DNA from: JBFXIE01 sp050176255
Lineage (GTDB): Bacteria; Pseudomonadota; Gammaproteobacteria; Burkholderiales; Burkholderiaceae_C
Length of the DNA stretch: 40,707 nt
Direction: 5' to 3' (one strand)
Assembly: GCF_050176255.1 (NCBI RefSeq)
Contig: NZ_JBFXIE010000030.1
Positions 1-8,191 of this stretch are shown here, one piece after another (positions within the stretch are counted from its first letter, which is position 1; each line of letters starts with the position of its first letter). The translations under genes were made by a program, and so were the position numbers. The notes below the pieces were generated by a model, which was not told where the DNA came from, made no database searches, and saw nothing but the letters and a program-made list of their open reading frames with translations.

Positions 1-350
1 TAGACGGTCAGCTGTCCACGCCGCATGCTCTCCCACGGGATGCTCACAGCTCCCAGAGGGCTATCAGGCTGTGGACAACTTTCCGAAACCATGTCCTGAA
101 CTTCGAGGTTTAGAAGATACAAGGGCAAGAGTCATCCTCCGCAACGCCCAGAGCCTTATTGGTTTTTTGAAGATTGGCCGCCGTCCGAGTACATAAAAAT
201 GCCCCCACAGCATGGCTGTAGGGGCTGAAATCATTGATGCTGGTCGTTGCCTTGCGTCATGGGGGAGGTCGTAGCACCTTTGTTACCCCGTTACCTCCGT
301 TACCCTTCTTCGGCGACAGAAAGAGCCTGCGGCTTTGCTATCTTGGCCGC
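1..350. other. Left-edge region without an identifiable gene
   Basis: I see no convincing complete gene here. Reading the minus strand, an open stretch from about 337 down to a TGA at 257-259 encodes a Gly/Asn-rich tail (GNGGNGVTKV...), which could be the 3' end of a truncated gene cut by the IS3-type sequence that starts near 351. It is followed on the minus strand by a hairpin at about 201-225 (CCCCACAGC / GCTGTAGGGG) and an A/T run at 193-200, which resembles a rho-independent terminator for that direction. This arrangement is suggestive only. Confidence 0.3.
193..225 (-). terminator. Possible rho-independent terminator, minus strand
   Basis: A GC-rich hairpin with arms CCCCACAGC and GCTGTAGGGG around ATG is followed, on the minus strand, by an ATTTTTAT run. 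It would end a minus-strand transcript coming from the truncated reading frame at about 257-337. Confidence 0.4.
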
Positions 351-578
351 TGAAGTCCCCTCGAATTCCTGAGCCATCTGGAAGTAGAGAATCCAAACCA
401 ACGGAGTCTCTACATGAAGAAATCCAGATTCAGCGAAGCCCAGATAGTCGGCGTCCTCAAGGAGGTCGAGCTGGGCGCCAAGGTCGCCGAGACATGCAGG
501 AAGCATGGCGTGAGCGAGCCGACCTACTACAAGTGGAAGAGCCAGTTCTCGGGCATGACGGTCTCGCATTTGGCCCAG
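351..578 (+). mobile_element. IS3-family insertion sequence remnant (left end)
   Basis: A putative left terminal repeat begins TGAAGTCCCCTCGAATTCCT at 351, as expected for IS3-family ends that begin with TG. It is followed by a short leader with SD-like GGAG and the start of OrfA at 414. Only the left end and about 55 codons of OrfA remain; no OrfB and no right end are present. The sequence switches abruptly to chromosomal DNA holding the 3' end of yigZ. Confidence 0.65.
414..578 (+). pseudogene. Truncated IS3-family transposase OrfA
   Basis: The first 55 or so codons (starting MKKSRFSEAQIVGVLKEVEL) encode the helix-turn-helix of IS3-type OrfA (HTH_Tnp_1), including CRKHGVSEPTYYKWK. Intact OrfA proteins are about 85-100 residues and continue into a leucine-zipper helix; here the similarity stops after SGMTVSHLAQ. 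The frame then runs on as nonsense through the antisense of yigZ to 875. The DDE catalytic protein OrfB is missing, so the element cannot be autonomous. OrfA identity is confident; the exact breakpoint (about 576-598) is inferred from where the family pattern ends. Confidence 0.75.
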
Positions 579-598
579 CACAAGTGCGGCAGGATCAG

Positions 599-1201
599 TC
601 AACTGCTCAACGCCGTCTGCGCTACCCATCCCACGCGGCCTTGGCCGCTGTCGTTGAGGCGCTGTTCGAAGGCTGCGGCTTGTGCTTCGGGCAGGCGTAT
701 CTGCAATTGCACCAGTGTGCCGTGGTGCACCCCGATCAAAGTGGCACCGGCCAGTTCGACCTCGCGCCGCACCAGGCCCTCCAGCGCATATGGCACCTGG
801 CAGTGCAGGGTGCACATGCGCTGCAGCGGCACCTTGTCGGCCTGCAACAGGGCCTGGGCCACCGTGTCGGTGTAGGCGCGCACCAGGCCGCCCGCGCCCA
901 GCTTCACCCCGCCGAAGTAGCGCACCACGGTGGCCAGCACGCCTTCCAGATCCTGGTGGCGCAGCACGTCCAGCATGGGCCGTCCGGCGGTGCCGCTGGG
1001 CTCGCCGTCGTCCACCGCCGCAGACTGGCCGCCCGCCAGCAGCGCCCAGCAGATATGAGCTGCGCCGGGGTGCTGTTGCCAGAGCGCATCGACCGCGGCT
1101 TGCGCGCTGGCGCGATCCTGCATGGGCTGCACGCAGCCGATGAAGCGGCTCTTTTTGATGATGAGTTCGCTGGTGACGGGCGTGCTGAGGGTGAAGGGCA
1201 T
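599..1201 (-). CDS. yigZ: YigZ/IMPACT family protein
   Basis: 200 residues, close to the usual 200-205 of bacterial YigZ. It has the two signature blocks of the UPF0029/IMPACT N-terminal domain: DDGEPSGTAGRP at about residues 64-75 and VVRYFGGVKLGAGGLVRAY at about 91-109. A DUF1949-type C-terminal domain follows. The family is related to eukaryotic IMPACT and is thought to act around translation or RNA; its biochemical role in bacteria is not settled. The ATG at 1201 starts MPFTLSTPVTSELIIKKSRF, matching the family start. The gene is divergent from ygiQ, and its stop codon lies about 20 bp from the IS3 fragment, so the IS event just missed the coding sequence. Confidence 0.9.
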   Translation of the reverse strand: MPFTLSTPVTSELIIKKSRFIGCVQPMQDRASAQAAVDALWQQHPGAAHICWALLAGGQSAAVDDGEPSGTAGRPMLDVLRHQDLEGVLATVVRYFGGVKLGAGGLVRAYTDTVAQALLQADKVPLQRMCTLHCQVPYALEGLVRREVELAGATLIGVHHGTLVQLQIRLPEAQAAAFEQRLNDSGQGRVGWVAQTALSS

Positions 1202-1314
1202 GGCGGCGCACTAGCTTACCCCATGGGCTGGCTGCGCCAAGGGCCATACGGGCAGGACGGGCGCGAACGGCGCGCGGCTTCTAAAATGCCCGGCCCCACC
1301 CAGCAGGCCCGCCC

Positions 1315-3741
1315 ATGAACGCCCCGATCGATGTTTCCTTTTTCCCGCGCAACGCCAAGCCGTTGACCAGCTACCGCCCTTACTGGGCCAAGCGCTTTGG
1401 CGTGGCGCCGTACCTGCCCATGAGCCGCGCCGAGATGGAGCAGCTGGGCTGGGACAGCTGCGACGTGGTGCTGGTGACGGGTGACGCCTATGTGGATCAC
1501 CCCAGTTTTGGCATGGCGGTGATCGGGCGGGTGCTGGAGGCGCAGGGCTTTCGCGTGGGGATCATCGCGCAGCCGGACTGGCACAGCGCCGATGCGTTCA
1601 GGGCGCTGGGCAAGCCCAACCTGTTCTGGGGCGTGACCGCCGGCAACATGGATTCGATGATCAACCGCTACACGGCGGACCGCAAGATCCGCAGCGACGA
1701 CGCCTACACCCCCGGCGACGTGGGCGGCAAGCGCCCCGACCGCGCCGCCGTGGTTTACAGCCAGCGCTGCCGCGAGGCGTACAAGGACGTGCCCATCGTG
1801 CTGGGCGGCATCGAAGGCAGCTTGCGCCGCATCGCCCACTACGACTACTGGAGCGACAAGGTGCGCCGCTCCATCGTGGTGGACAGCAAGTGCGACATCT
1901 TGCTGTACGGCAATGCCGAGCGTGCGCTGGTCGAGGTGGCCCACCGCATCGCGCGGCGCGAGCCAGTGGAGCAGATCACCGACGTGCGCGGCACGGCCTT
2001 TGTGCGGCGCGCGTCCGAGCCCGGCTGGTTCGAGATCGACTCCACCGAGGTGGACGAGCCCGGCCGCGTGGAAGAACATATCAACCCCTACATGACCACC
2101 AGCGAGCAGGCCGCGGCCCAGGGGCAGTCATGCGCGCAGGACGGCGCTACTGATTCTGTAGCTTCCAGCGCTGGTTCTATAAGCGCTGCAGGCCAAAAAG
2201 GCTTGAAGACCGTGCAGATCGTGCCCAATCCGGCGCTACCCGCCAGGGGCCGTAGCGGTCGGCCGCTGCCCCCGCGCGACCGCACCGTGATCCGCCTGCC
2301 CAGCTACGAGCAGGTCAAGGCCGACCCTGTGCTGTATGCCCACGCCAACCGCGTGCTGCACCTGGAGACTAACCCCGGCAACGCCCGCGCGCTGGTGCAG
2401 GCGCACGGCGAGGGCGCCACGGCGCGCGATGTGTGGCTGAACCCGCCGCCCATCCCGCTCACCACGGATGAGATGGACTGGGTGTTCGGCCTGCCGTACG
2501 CGCGCAACCCGCATCCCAGTTACGCTGACGAGGCCGGCAGCCACGACGGGGCCACCAAGATTCCGGCGTGGGAGATGATTCGCGCGTCCATCAACATCAT
2601 GCGCGGCTGCTTTGGTGGCTGCACCTTCTGCTCCATCACCGAGCACGAAGGGCGCATCATCCAGAGCCGCTCCGAGGATTCGATCATCCAAGAGGTGGAG
2701 GACATCCGCGACAAGGTGAAGGGTTTCACCGGCACCATCTCCGACCTGGGCGGTCCCACCGCCAACATGTACCGCCTGGGCTGCAAAAGCCCCGACATCG
2801 AAGCCGCGTGCCGCAAGCCCAGTTGCGTGTTCCCCGGCATCTGCCAGAACCTGCACACCGACCACGGCCCGCTGATCAAAATCTACCGCCGGGCGCGCGC
2901 GCTGCCGGGCATCAAGAAGATTTTGATTGGCTCGGGCCTGCGTTATGACCTGGCGGTGCAATCGCCCGAATACGTGAAAGAGCTGGTGCAGCACCATGTG
3001 GGCGGCTACCTGAAAATCGCCCCCGAGCACACCGAGGCGGGTCCGCTGTCCAAGATGATGAAGCCGGGCATCGGCAGCTACGACCGGTTCAAGCAGATGT
3101 TTGAGCAGTACAGCGAAGAGGCGGGCAAGAAGCAGTACCTGATCCCGTACTTCATCGCGGCGCACCCCGGCACCACCGATGAGGACATGCTCAACCTGGC
3201 CGTCTGGCTGAAGAAGAACGGCTTTCGCGCCGACCAGGTGCAGGCCTTCTACCCCAGCCCGATGGCCAGCGCCACGGCCATGTACCACACGGGCCGCAAC
3301 CCGCTCACTCGCGTGCGCCGCCAGATGCGCGACGTGGCCGAAGAGCAGGTGGATGTCGTGCGCGGCGAAAAGCGCCGACGCCTGCACAAGGCCTTTTTGC
3401 GCTACCACGACCCCAACAACTGGCCGCTGCTGCGCGAGGCGCTCAAAAGCATGGGCCGCTCCGACCTGATCGGCAACGGCAAACACCACCTGATCCCGAC
3501 CTTCCAGCCCCTGGTGGATGGCAGCTACCAGAGTGCGCGCAAAAAGAACAGCACTGGTCCCAAGGACGGCGGAGGCGGTGTGGGCTATACCACCAACAAG
3601 GACGGCAAGGCCGTTGCGCTGCGCCGCCGCCCGCAGGAACACCAGGAACCGAAAGATGACGTGCGCTTTCGCTCCAGCGCGCCGCAGCCCGGGCGCATGC
3701 TGACCCAGCACACCGGCCTGCCGCCGCGCAAGCGACGTTGA
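1315..3741 (+). CDS. ygiQ: YgiQ family radical SAM protein
   Basis: 808 residues. An N-terminal YgiQ domain is followed by a radical SAM core with the CxxxCxxC cluster motif CFGGCTFC at Cys432, Cys436 and Cys439, which should bind a [4Fe-4S] cluster that cleaves S-adenosylmethionine. A DUF3362-like C-terminal region and a basic tail (PPRKRR) end the protein. The reaction catalysed by YgiQ proteins is not established. The start ATGAACGCC at 1315 gives the conserved N-terminus (PLTSYRPYWAKRFGVAPYLP). Oddity: residues about 278-298 (ATDSVASSAGSISAAGQKGL) are encoded by an inverted copy of the dispersed 58-bp repeat, inserted in a linker that is variable in the family; this partly explains why the protein is longer than the roughly 740 residues of the E. 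coli homologue. Confidence 0.93.
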   Translation: MNAPIDVSFFPRNAKPLTSYRPYWAKRFGVAPYLPMSRAEMEQLGWDSCDVVLVTGDAYVDHPSFGMAVIGRVLEAQGFRVGIIAQPDWHSADAFRALGKPNLFWGVTAGNMDSMINRYTADRKIRSDDAYTPGDVGGKRPDRAAVVYSQRCREAYKDVPIVLGGIEGSLRRIAHYDYWSDKVRRSIVVDSKCDILLYGNAERALVEVAHRIARREPVEQITDVRGTAFVRRASEPGWFEIDSTEVDEPGRVEEHINPYMTTSEQAAAQGQSCAQDGATDSVASSAGSISAAGQKGLKTVQIVPNPALPARGRSGRPLPPRDRTVIRLPSYEQVKADPVLYAHANRVLHLETNPGNARALVQAHGEGATARDVWLNPPPIPLTTDEMDWVFGLPYARNPHPSYADEAGSHDGATKIPAWEMIRASINIMRGCFGGCTFCSITEHEGRIIQSRSEDSIIQEVEDIRDKVKGFTGTISDLGGPTANMYRLGCKSPDIEAACRKPSCVFPGICQNLHTDHGPLIKIYRRARALPGIKKILIGSGLRYDLAVQSPEYVKELVQHHVGGYLKIAPEHTEAGPLSKMMKPGIGSYDRFKQMFEQYSEEAGKKQYLIPYFIAAHPGTTDEDMLNLAVWLKKNGFRADQVQAFYPSPMASATAMYHTGRNPLTRVRRQMRDVAEEQVDVVRGEKRRRLHKAFLRYHDPNNWPLLREALKSMGRSDLIGNGKHHLIPTFQPLVDGSYQSARKKNSTGPKDGGGGVGYTTNKDGKAVALRRRPQEHQEPKDDVRFRSSAPQPGRMLTQHTGLPPRKRR
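2147..2206 (-). repeat. Dispersed palindromic repeat, copy A (inside ygiQ)
   Basis: The reverse complement reads GGCCTGCAGCGCTTATAG then CCAGCGCTGGAAGCTACAG, matching the half-sites of the other copies (GGCCTCTAGC... and AGCGCTGGTAGCTACTA). It lies in frame within ygiQ and contributes about 20 small and polar residues. Confidence 0.75.
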
Positions 3742-3779
3742 TCCTGGCCCTTGCTGGTGTGGCAGGCGCTTGGCATCAT

Positions 3780-3832
3780 CAAAGTTGATAGCTGCCAGCG
3801 CTTGCTTTTATTGGGCTAGAGCCCTAAAACAA
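3780..3832 (-). repeat. Dispersed palindromic repeat, copy B
   Basis: Downstream of ygiQ. On the minus strand it reads GGGCTCTAGCCCAATAAAAG followed by CAAGCGCTGGCAGCTATCAA, a well-preserved copy of the family. It directly abuts the terminator at 3831-3857. Confidence 0.8.
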
Positions 3833-3857
3833 AAAAACCGCCCGAAGGCGGTTTTTT
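3831..3857. terminator. Bidirectional rho-independent terminator
   Basis: CCGCC-CGAA-GGCGG hairpin flanked by a run of seven A on the left and six T on the right. It serves the convergent ygiQ (+) and aminotransferase (-) genes. Confidence 0.9.
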
Positions 3858-3887
3858 GTTGGCTGGCTGCAAAGGCGATCAGATGAC

Positions 3888-5084
3888 TCAGATTACCTTG
3901 GCAATCGACTGGCAGACATGATCGATGTTCTTGCTGTTGAGCGCCGCCACGCAGATGCGGCCGGTGTCGGTGCCATAGACGCCAAACTCGCTGCGCAGGC
4001 GCACCATTTGCTCTTTGCTCAGGCCCGAGTAGCTGAACATGCCGATCTGCTGGGTCATGAAGCTCATGTCCTGCTGTACGCCAGCGGCCTTCAGGCCGTC
4101 CACCAGTTTCTGGCGCATGGCCTTGATGCGCACGCGCATTTCGCCCAGTTCCTTCTCCCACAGGGCGCGCAATTCGGGGTTGTTCAGCACGGCGGCGACC
4201 ACGGCACCACCATGAGTGGGCGGGTTGGAATAGTTGGTGCGGATCACGATCTTGAGCTGGGACAGCACGCGGTCGGCTTCTTCCTTGCTGTCGCACAGCA
4301 CCGACAGGGCGCCCACGCGCTCGCCATACAGGCTGAAGCTCTTGGAAAACGAGGTGGACACGAAGAAGGTCAGGCCGGCAGCGACAAATTTCTGAATCAC
4401 GGCGCCGTCTTCGGCGATACCGTGGCCGAAGCCCTGGTAGGCCATGTCCAGGAAGGCGGTCAAGCCCTTTGCCTTGACGGCGGCAACCACCTGGTCCCAC
4501 TGCGCGGGCGTGATGTCATAGCCCGTGGGGTTGTGGCAGCAGGCGTGCAGCACGACGATGGTGCCGGGCGCAGCGGCGTTCAGGCTGGCCAGCATGCCTT
4601 CGAAGTTGACGCCGCGCTTGGCTGCGTCGTAGTAGGCGTAGGTCTCGACCGTGAAGCCGGCGTTGGTGAACAGCGCGCGGTGGTTTTCCCAGCTGGGGTC
4701 GGAGATCAGCACCTTGGCATTCGGGCTGATTTTTTTCAGGAAGTCGGCGCCGATCTTCAGGCCGCCGGTGCCGCCGATGGCCTGCACCGTGGCCACGCGG
4801 CCGCTGGTGACGGGCTCGGAGTCGCTGCCAAAGACCAGGCCCTTGACGGCGTTGTCATAGGCGGCGATGCCGTCGATGGGCAGATAGCCGCGCGCGGCGG
4901 GCTTGTCCATCATGGCTTTTTCGGCGGCCTGCACGCATTGCAGCAGCGGCAGCTTGCCGTTGTCGTCAAAGTACACGCCCACGCCCAGGTTGACCTTGTT
5001 GGGGTTGGTGTCGGCGGCAAATTGCTCGTTCAGGCCCAGGATGGGGTCACGGGGTGCCATTTCGACGGTGGAAAACAGAGACAT
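3888..5084 (-). CDS. tyrB: Aromatic/aspartate amino acid aminotransferase (class I)
   Basis: 398 residues, the usual length of AspC/TyrB enzymes. Fold-type I PLP aminotransferase: the substrate-side motif CCHNPTGYD, the PLP lysine in SFSKSFSLYGERVG (Lys248), and the C-terminal carboxylate-binding arginine in DTGRICVAALN (about residue 374) are all present. It exchanges the amino group between glutamate/2-oxoglutarate and aspartate or aromatic amino acids. Sequence alone does not decide between aspartate and tyrosine preference, so the gene symbol is tentative. It is convergent with ygiQ and divergent from uvrB. ATG at 5084 gives MSLFSTVEMAPRDPILGLNE, the conserved family start. Confidence 0.9.
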   Translation of the reverse strand: MSLFSTVEMAPRDPILGLNEQFAADTNPNKVNLGVGVYFDDNGKLPLLQCVQAAEKAMMDKPAARGYLPIDGIAAYDNAVKGLVFGSDSEPVTSGRVATVQAIGGTGGLKIGADFLKKISPNAKVLISDPSWENHRALFTNAGFTVETYAYYDAAKRGVNFEGMLASLNAAAPGTIVVLHACCHNPTGYDITPAQWDQVVAAVKAKGLTAFLDMAYQGFGHGIAEDGAVIQKFVAAGLTFFVSTSFSKSFSLYGERVGALSVLCDSKEEADRVLSQLKIVIRTNYSNPPTHGGAVVAAVLNNPELRALWEKELGEMRVRIKAMRQKLVDGLKAAGVQQDMSFMTQQIGMFSYSGLSKEQMVRLRSEFGVYGTDTGRICVAALNSKNIDHVCQSIAKVI

Positions 5085-5206
5085 GGTGAATCCTTGAGGG
5101 GGGTGGTAATCGCGTTGCGTGACCCCATGTGCATTAGGCTTTCGGGTCAGCCCGCAATTTTAACGACGCGCGCCCGGCTGTCGCCCGGGTGTCATCGACT
5201 GCCGCC

Positions 5207-7297
5207 ATGCAAACAGACGCCACCACCACGCCCGCAACTGCCGGGCAATTCGTCCACTTCCCGGATTCGCCGTTCGAGCTCTTTCAGCCCTATCCACCCG
5301 CGGGCGACCAGCCGACGGCCATTGCCAAGCTGGTGGAGGGGGTGCGCGACGGCGAGGTGTTTCAGACTCTTCTGGGCGTGACCGGCTCGGGCAAGACCTT
5401 CACCATGGCCAACGTGATTGCCCGCCTGGGGCGCCCGGCGATCATTTTTGCGCCCAACAAGACGCTGGCCGCGCAGCTGTACAGCGAGTTTCGCGAGTTC
5501 TTCCCGAAGAATGCGGTGGAGTACTTCGTCAGCTACTACGACTACTACCAGCCCGAAGCCTATGTGCCCCAGCGCGACCTGTTCATCGAAAAGGACAGCG
5601 CCATCAACGAGCACATCGAGCAGATGCGCCTGTCGTGCACCAAAAGCCTGCTGGAGCGGCGCGACGTGGTCATCGTGGCCACGGTGTCGGCCATCTACGG
5701 CATTGGCGAGCCCGAGAGCTACCACCGCATGATCATGACGCTGCGCGTGGGCGACCAGGTCAGCCAGCGTGATGTGATCGCGCAGCTGATCCGCATGCAG
5801 TACCAGCGCAATGACCAGGACTTCAGCCGCGGCAAGTTTCGCGTGCGCGGCGACACCATCGACGTGTTTCCGGCCGAGCATTCCGAGCTGGCGGTACGCA
5901 TTGAGCTGTTTGATGACGAGGTGGACAGCCTGCAGCTGTTTGACCCGCTCACGGGCCGTATCCAGCAAAAAATTCCGCGCTTCACGGTGTACCCCAGCAG
6001 CCACTACGTGACGCCGCGCGACAAGGTGCTGGCCGCCGTGGAGACCATCAAGCAGGAGCTGGACGCGCGCCTCAAGCACCTGGTGGCCGAGGGCAAGCTG
6101 GTGGAGGCCCAGCGCCTGGAGCAGCGCACGCGCTTTGACCTGGAGATGCTCAGCGAAGTGGGGCATTGCAAGGGCATCGAGAACTACACCCGCCACCTGT
6201 CGGGCGCGGCGCCCGGCGAGCCGCCCAGCACGCTGACCGACTATCTGCCCAAGGATGCGGTCATGTTCCTGGACGAGAGCCACCAGATGATCGGGCAGCT
6301 GTCCGCCATGTACAACGGCGACCGCTCGCGCAAGACCACGCTGGTCGAATATGGTTTCCGGTTGCCGTCGGCGCTGGACAACCGGCCGCTCAAGTTTGAA
6401 GAGTTTGAGCAGCGCATGCGCCAGGTGATCTTTGTGTCAGCCACGCCGGCGGACTATGAAAAAGAGCACTCCAGCCAGGTGGTGGATCAGGTGGTGCGGC
6501 CTACCGGCCTGGTGGATCCCGAGGTGGAAGTGCGTCCCGCCACCCATCAGGTGGACGACGTGCTGCAGGAAATCCGCATCCGCGTCGAACTAAGCCAGCG
6601 TGTGCTCATCACCACCCTGACCAAGCGCATGGCCGAACAGCTGACCGACTATTTGACCGACAACGGCGTGAAGGTGCGCTATCTGCATTCCGACATCGAC
6701 ACCGTGGAGCGCGTGGAAATCATCCGCGACCTGCGGCTGGGGGCCTTTGACGTGCTGGTGGGCATCAACTTGCTGCGCGAAGGGCTGGATATCCCCGAGG
6801 TGTCGCTGGTGGCCATTCTGGACGCCGACAAGGAAGGCTTTCTGCGCGCCGAGCGCAGCCTGATCCAGACCATAGGCCGGGCAGCACGCAATTTGAACGG
6901 CAAGGCCATCTTGTACGCCGACCGCGTCACCGAGTCGATGAAAAAAGCCATCGGTGAAACGGAACGCCGCCGCACCAAACAGATCGCATACAACGAAGCC
7001 CACGGAATCACGCCGCGCAGCATTGTCAAGCAGGTAAGAGACCTGATTGACGGTGTCTATAGCGAAAAAGCGGGGCAGGAGGCGCAGCGGCTGGAGCAGG
7101 AAGCCGCACGCCATGCGGAACTGGACGAGATGTCGGAAAAGGACATTGCCCGAGAGATCAAGCGCCTTGAAAAGCGCATGCTGGAACACGCGCGCAACCT
7201 GGAGTTCGAACAGGCGGCACACGTGCGCGATCAGCTGGCGCATCTCAAAGACCGGGTTTTTGGAGCACACGGTGGAGATCACATTTCCGCCGCGTAG
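5207..7297 (+). CDS. uvrB: UvrABC excinuclease subunit B
   Basis: 696 residues. This is the damage-verifying helicase-like subunit of nucleotide excision repair, which works with UvrA and UvrC. Visible signatures: Walker A GVTGSGKTFT at about residues 57-66, the beta-hairpin region YYDYYQPEAYVP that is threaded between DNA strands, the DESH helicase motif II, helicase motifs QTIGRAARN near the C-terminal core, and the UVR domain at the end (LEKRMLEHARNLEFEQAA) that contacts UvrC. I chose ATG 5207; a GTG at 5189 would add six residues. I looked for a LexA-type CTGT-N8-ACAG operator between 5085 and 5207 and did not see one. Confidence 0.96.
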   Translation: MQTDATTTPATAGQFVHFPDSPFELFQPYPPAGDQPTAIAKLVEGVRDGEVFQTLLGVTGSGKTFTMANVIARLGRPAIIFAPNKTLAAQLYSEFREFFPKNAVEYFVSYYDYYQPEAYVPQRDLFIEKDSAINEHIEQMRLSCTKSLLERRDVVIVATVSAIYGIGEPESYHRMIMTLRVGDQVSQRDVIAQLIRMQYQRNDQDFSRGKFRVRGDTIDVFPAEHSELAVRIELFDDEVDSLQLFDPLTGRIQQKIPRFTVYPSSHYVTPRDKVLAAVETIKQELDARLKHLVAEGKLVEAQRLEQRTRFDLEMLSEVGHCKGIENYTRHLSGAAPGEPPSTLTDYLPKDAVMFLDESHQMIGQLSAMYNGDRSRKTTLVEYGFRLPSALDNRPLKFEEFEQRMRQVIFVSATPADYEKEHSSQVVDQVVRPTGLVDPEVEVRPATHQVDDVLQEIRIRVELSQRVLITTLTKRMAEQLTDYLTDNGVKVRYLHSDIDTVERVEIIRDLRLGAFDVLVGINLLREGLDIPEVSLVAILDADKEGFLRAERSLIQTIGRAARNLNGKAILYADRVTESMKKAIGETERRRTKQIAYNEAHGITPRSIVKQVRDLIDGVYSEKAGQEAQRLEQEAARHAELDEMSEKDIAREIKRLEKRMLEHARNLEFEQAAHVRDQLAHLKDRVFGAHGGDHISAA

Positions 7298-7374
7298 CGC
7301 TGAAAACGTGACCTGCGAGGTGAAAACGCGACTGCATCGTCTAGTTACCCGACAAAAACAATAGGGATTTGTGT

Positions 7375-7400
7375 TATACTTGCCTGAAATACTCAGGAAA
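7375..7400 (+). promoter_or_regulatory. Candidate iscR promoter and IscR binding site
   Basis: A TATACT -10-like hexamer at 7375-7380 overlaps an imperfect dyad at 7376-7400 (ATACTTGCCTG ... ACTCAGGAAA). This resembles the type-1 IscR operator layout of E. coli iscR, where holo-IscR represses its own operon. No strong -35 is seen. The leader to the iscR ATG would be about 155 nt. Assignment is by pattern and position only. Confidence 0.5.
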
Positions 7401-7544
7401 GAAAGCCCACAACAAACAAGGGCCTTGAAAGCTGCGGCGATTGCTGGGGCGCTTCAGGGAATGGGTGGAGACGGTGCCCTGGGCAGGGTTCTCAGCCTGA
7501 CAGTGGTGTTTTTATAACGATCAAGCCTAGACAAGGAGCTTGCG

Positions 7545-8081
7545 ATGCGTCTCACAACCAAAGGCCGTTTTGCGGTCACCGCCATGATTGACCTGGCTTT
7601 GCGCCAGAACAACGGCCCCGTCACGCTGGCGGCCATCAGCCAGCGCCAGCAGATCTCGCTGTCCTATCTGGAGCAGTTGTTTGGCAAGCTGCGCCGCCAT
7701 GAATTGGTGGAATCCACCCGCGGCCCTGGGGGCGGCTACACGTTGGCCCGCAAGGCGGGCGACATCACCGTGGCCGACATCATTGTGTCCGTGGACGAGC
7801 CTATCGACGCGACGCAGTGCGGCGGCAAGGAAAACTGTCTGGGCGAAGCCGGCAGGTGCATGACGCACGAGCTGTGGGCGTCGCTCAACCAGCGCATGGT
7901 CGAGTTTCTGGACTCCGTCACGCTGCAAAAACTGGTGGACGACCAGATTGCCAAGGGCGTGCAGATCGAGGACAAGCCCGTGACCCGCCGCGCAATTTCC
8001 ACTACCCCTGTGGTCAAACCCATCCGTGTCAATGCACCGAACTCGGTGTTTGCGCTGGGCAACGTCTTCGCCAAGTCCTGA
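7545..8081 (+). CDS. iscR: Iron-sulfur cluster regulator IscR
   Basis: 178 residues, Rrf2 family. Winged-helix DNA-binding N-terminus (MRLTTKGRFAVTAMIDLAL) with the wing GPGGGYTLAR, then the cluster-binding segment with Cys92, Cys98, Cys105 and His108. These correspond to the three Cys and one His that ligate the [2Fe-2S] cluster in E. coli IscR; the last two are shifted by one residue. Holo-IscR represses the isc operon, and both forms regulate other genes. It is first in the isc operon, with SD AAGGAG at 7532-7537. The tail beyond residue 140 is longer than in E. coli and of low complexity. Confidence 0.95.
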   Translation: MRLTTKGRFAVTAMIDLALRQNNGPVTLAAISQRQQISLSYLEQLFGKLRRHELVESTRGPGGGYTLARKAGDITVADIIVSVDEPIDATQCGGKENCLGEAGRCMTHELWASLNQRMVEFLDSVTLQKLVDDQIAKGVQIEDKPVTRRAISTTPVVKPIRVNAPNSVFALGNVFAKS

Positions 8082-8191
8082 GTCCGCAAGCTGCGCCTGG
8101 TCGCGCATGCAACCCGATCCGCGCCGCTTGCCCTCATCCCTTTATTTGATTTCTGTCGCCTGTCGCCAGAATCTTGTTATCCGAGCCAGCC

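Noticed and set aside
5085..5206. A possible SOS (LexA) operator for uvrB.
   Set aside because: No CTGT-N8-ACAG or close variant was found in the intergenic region.
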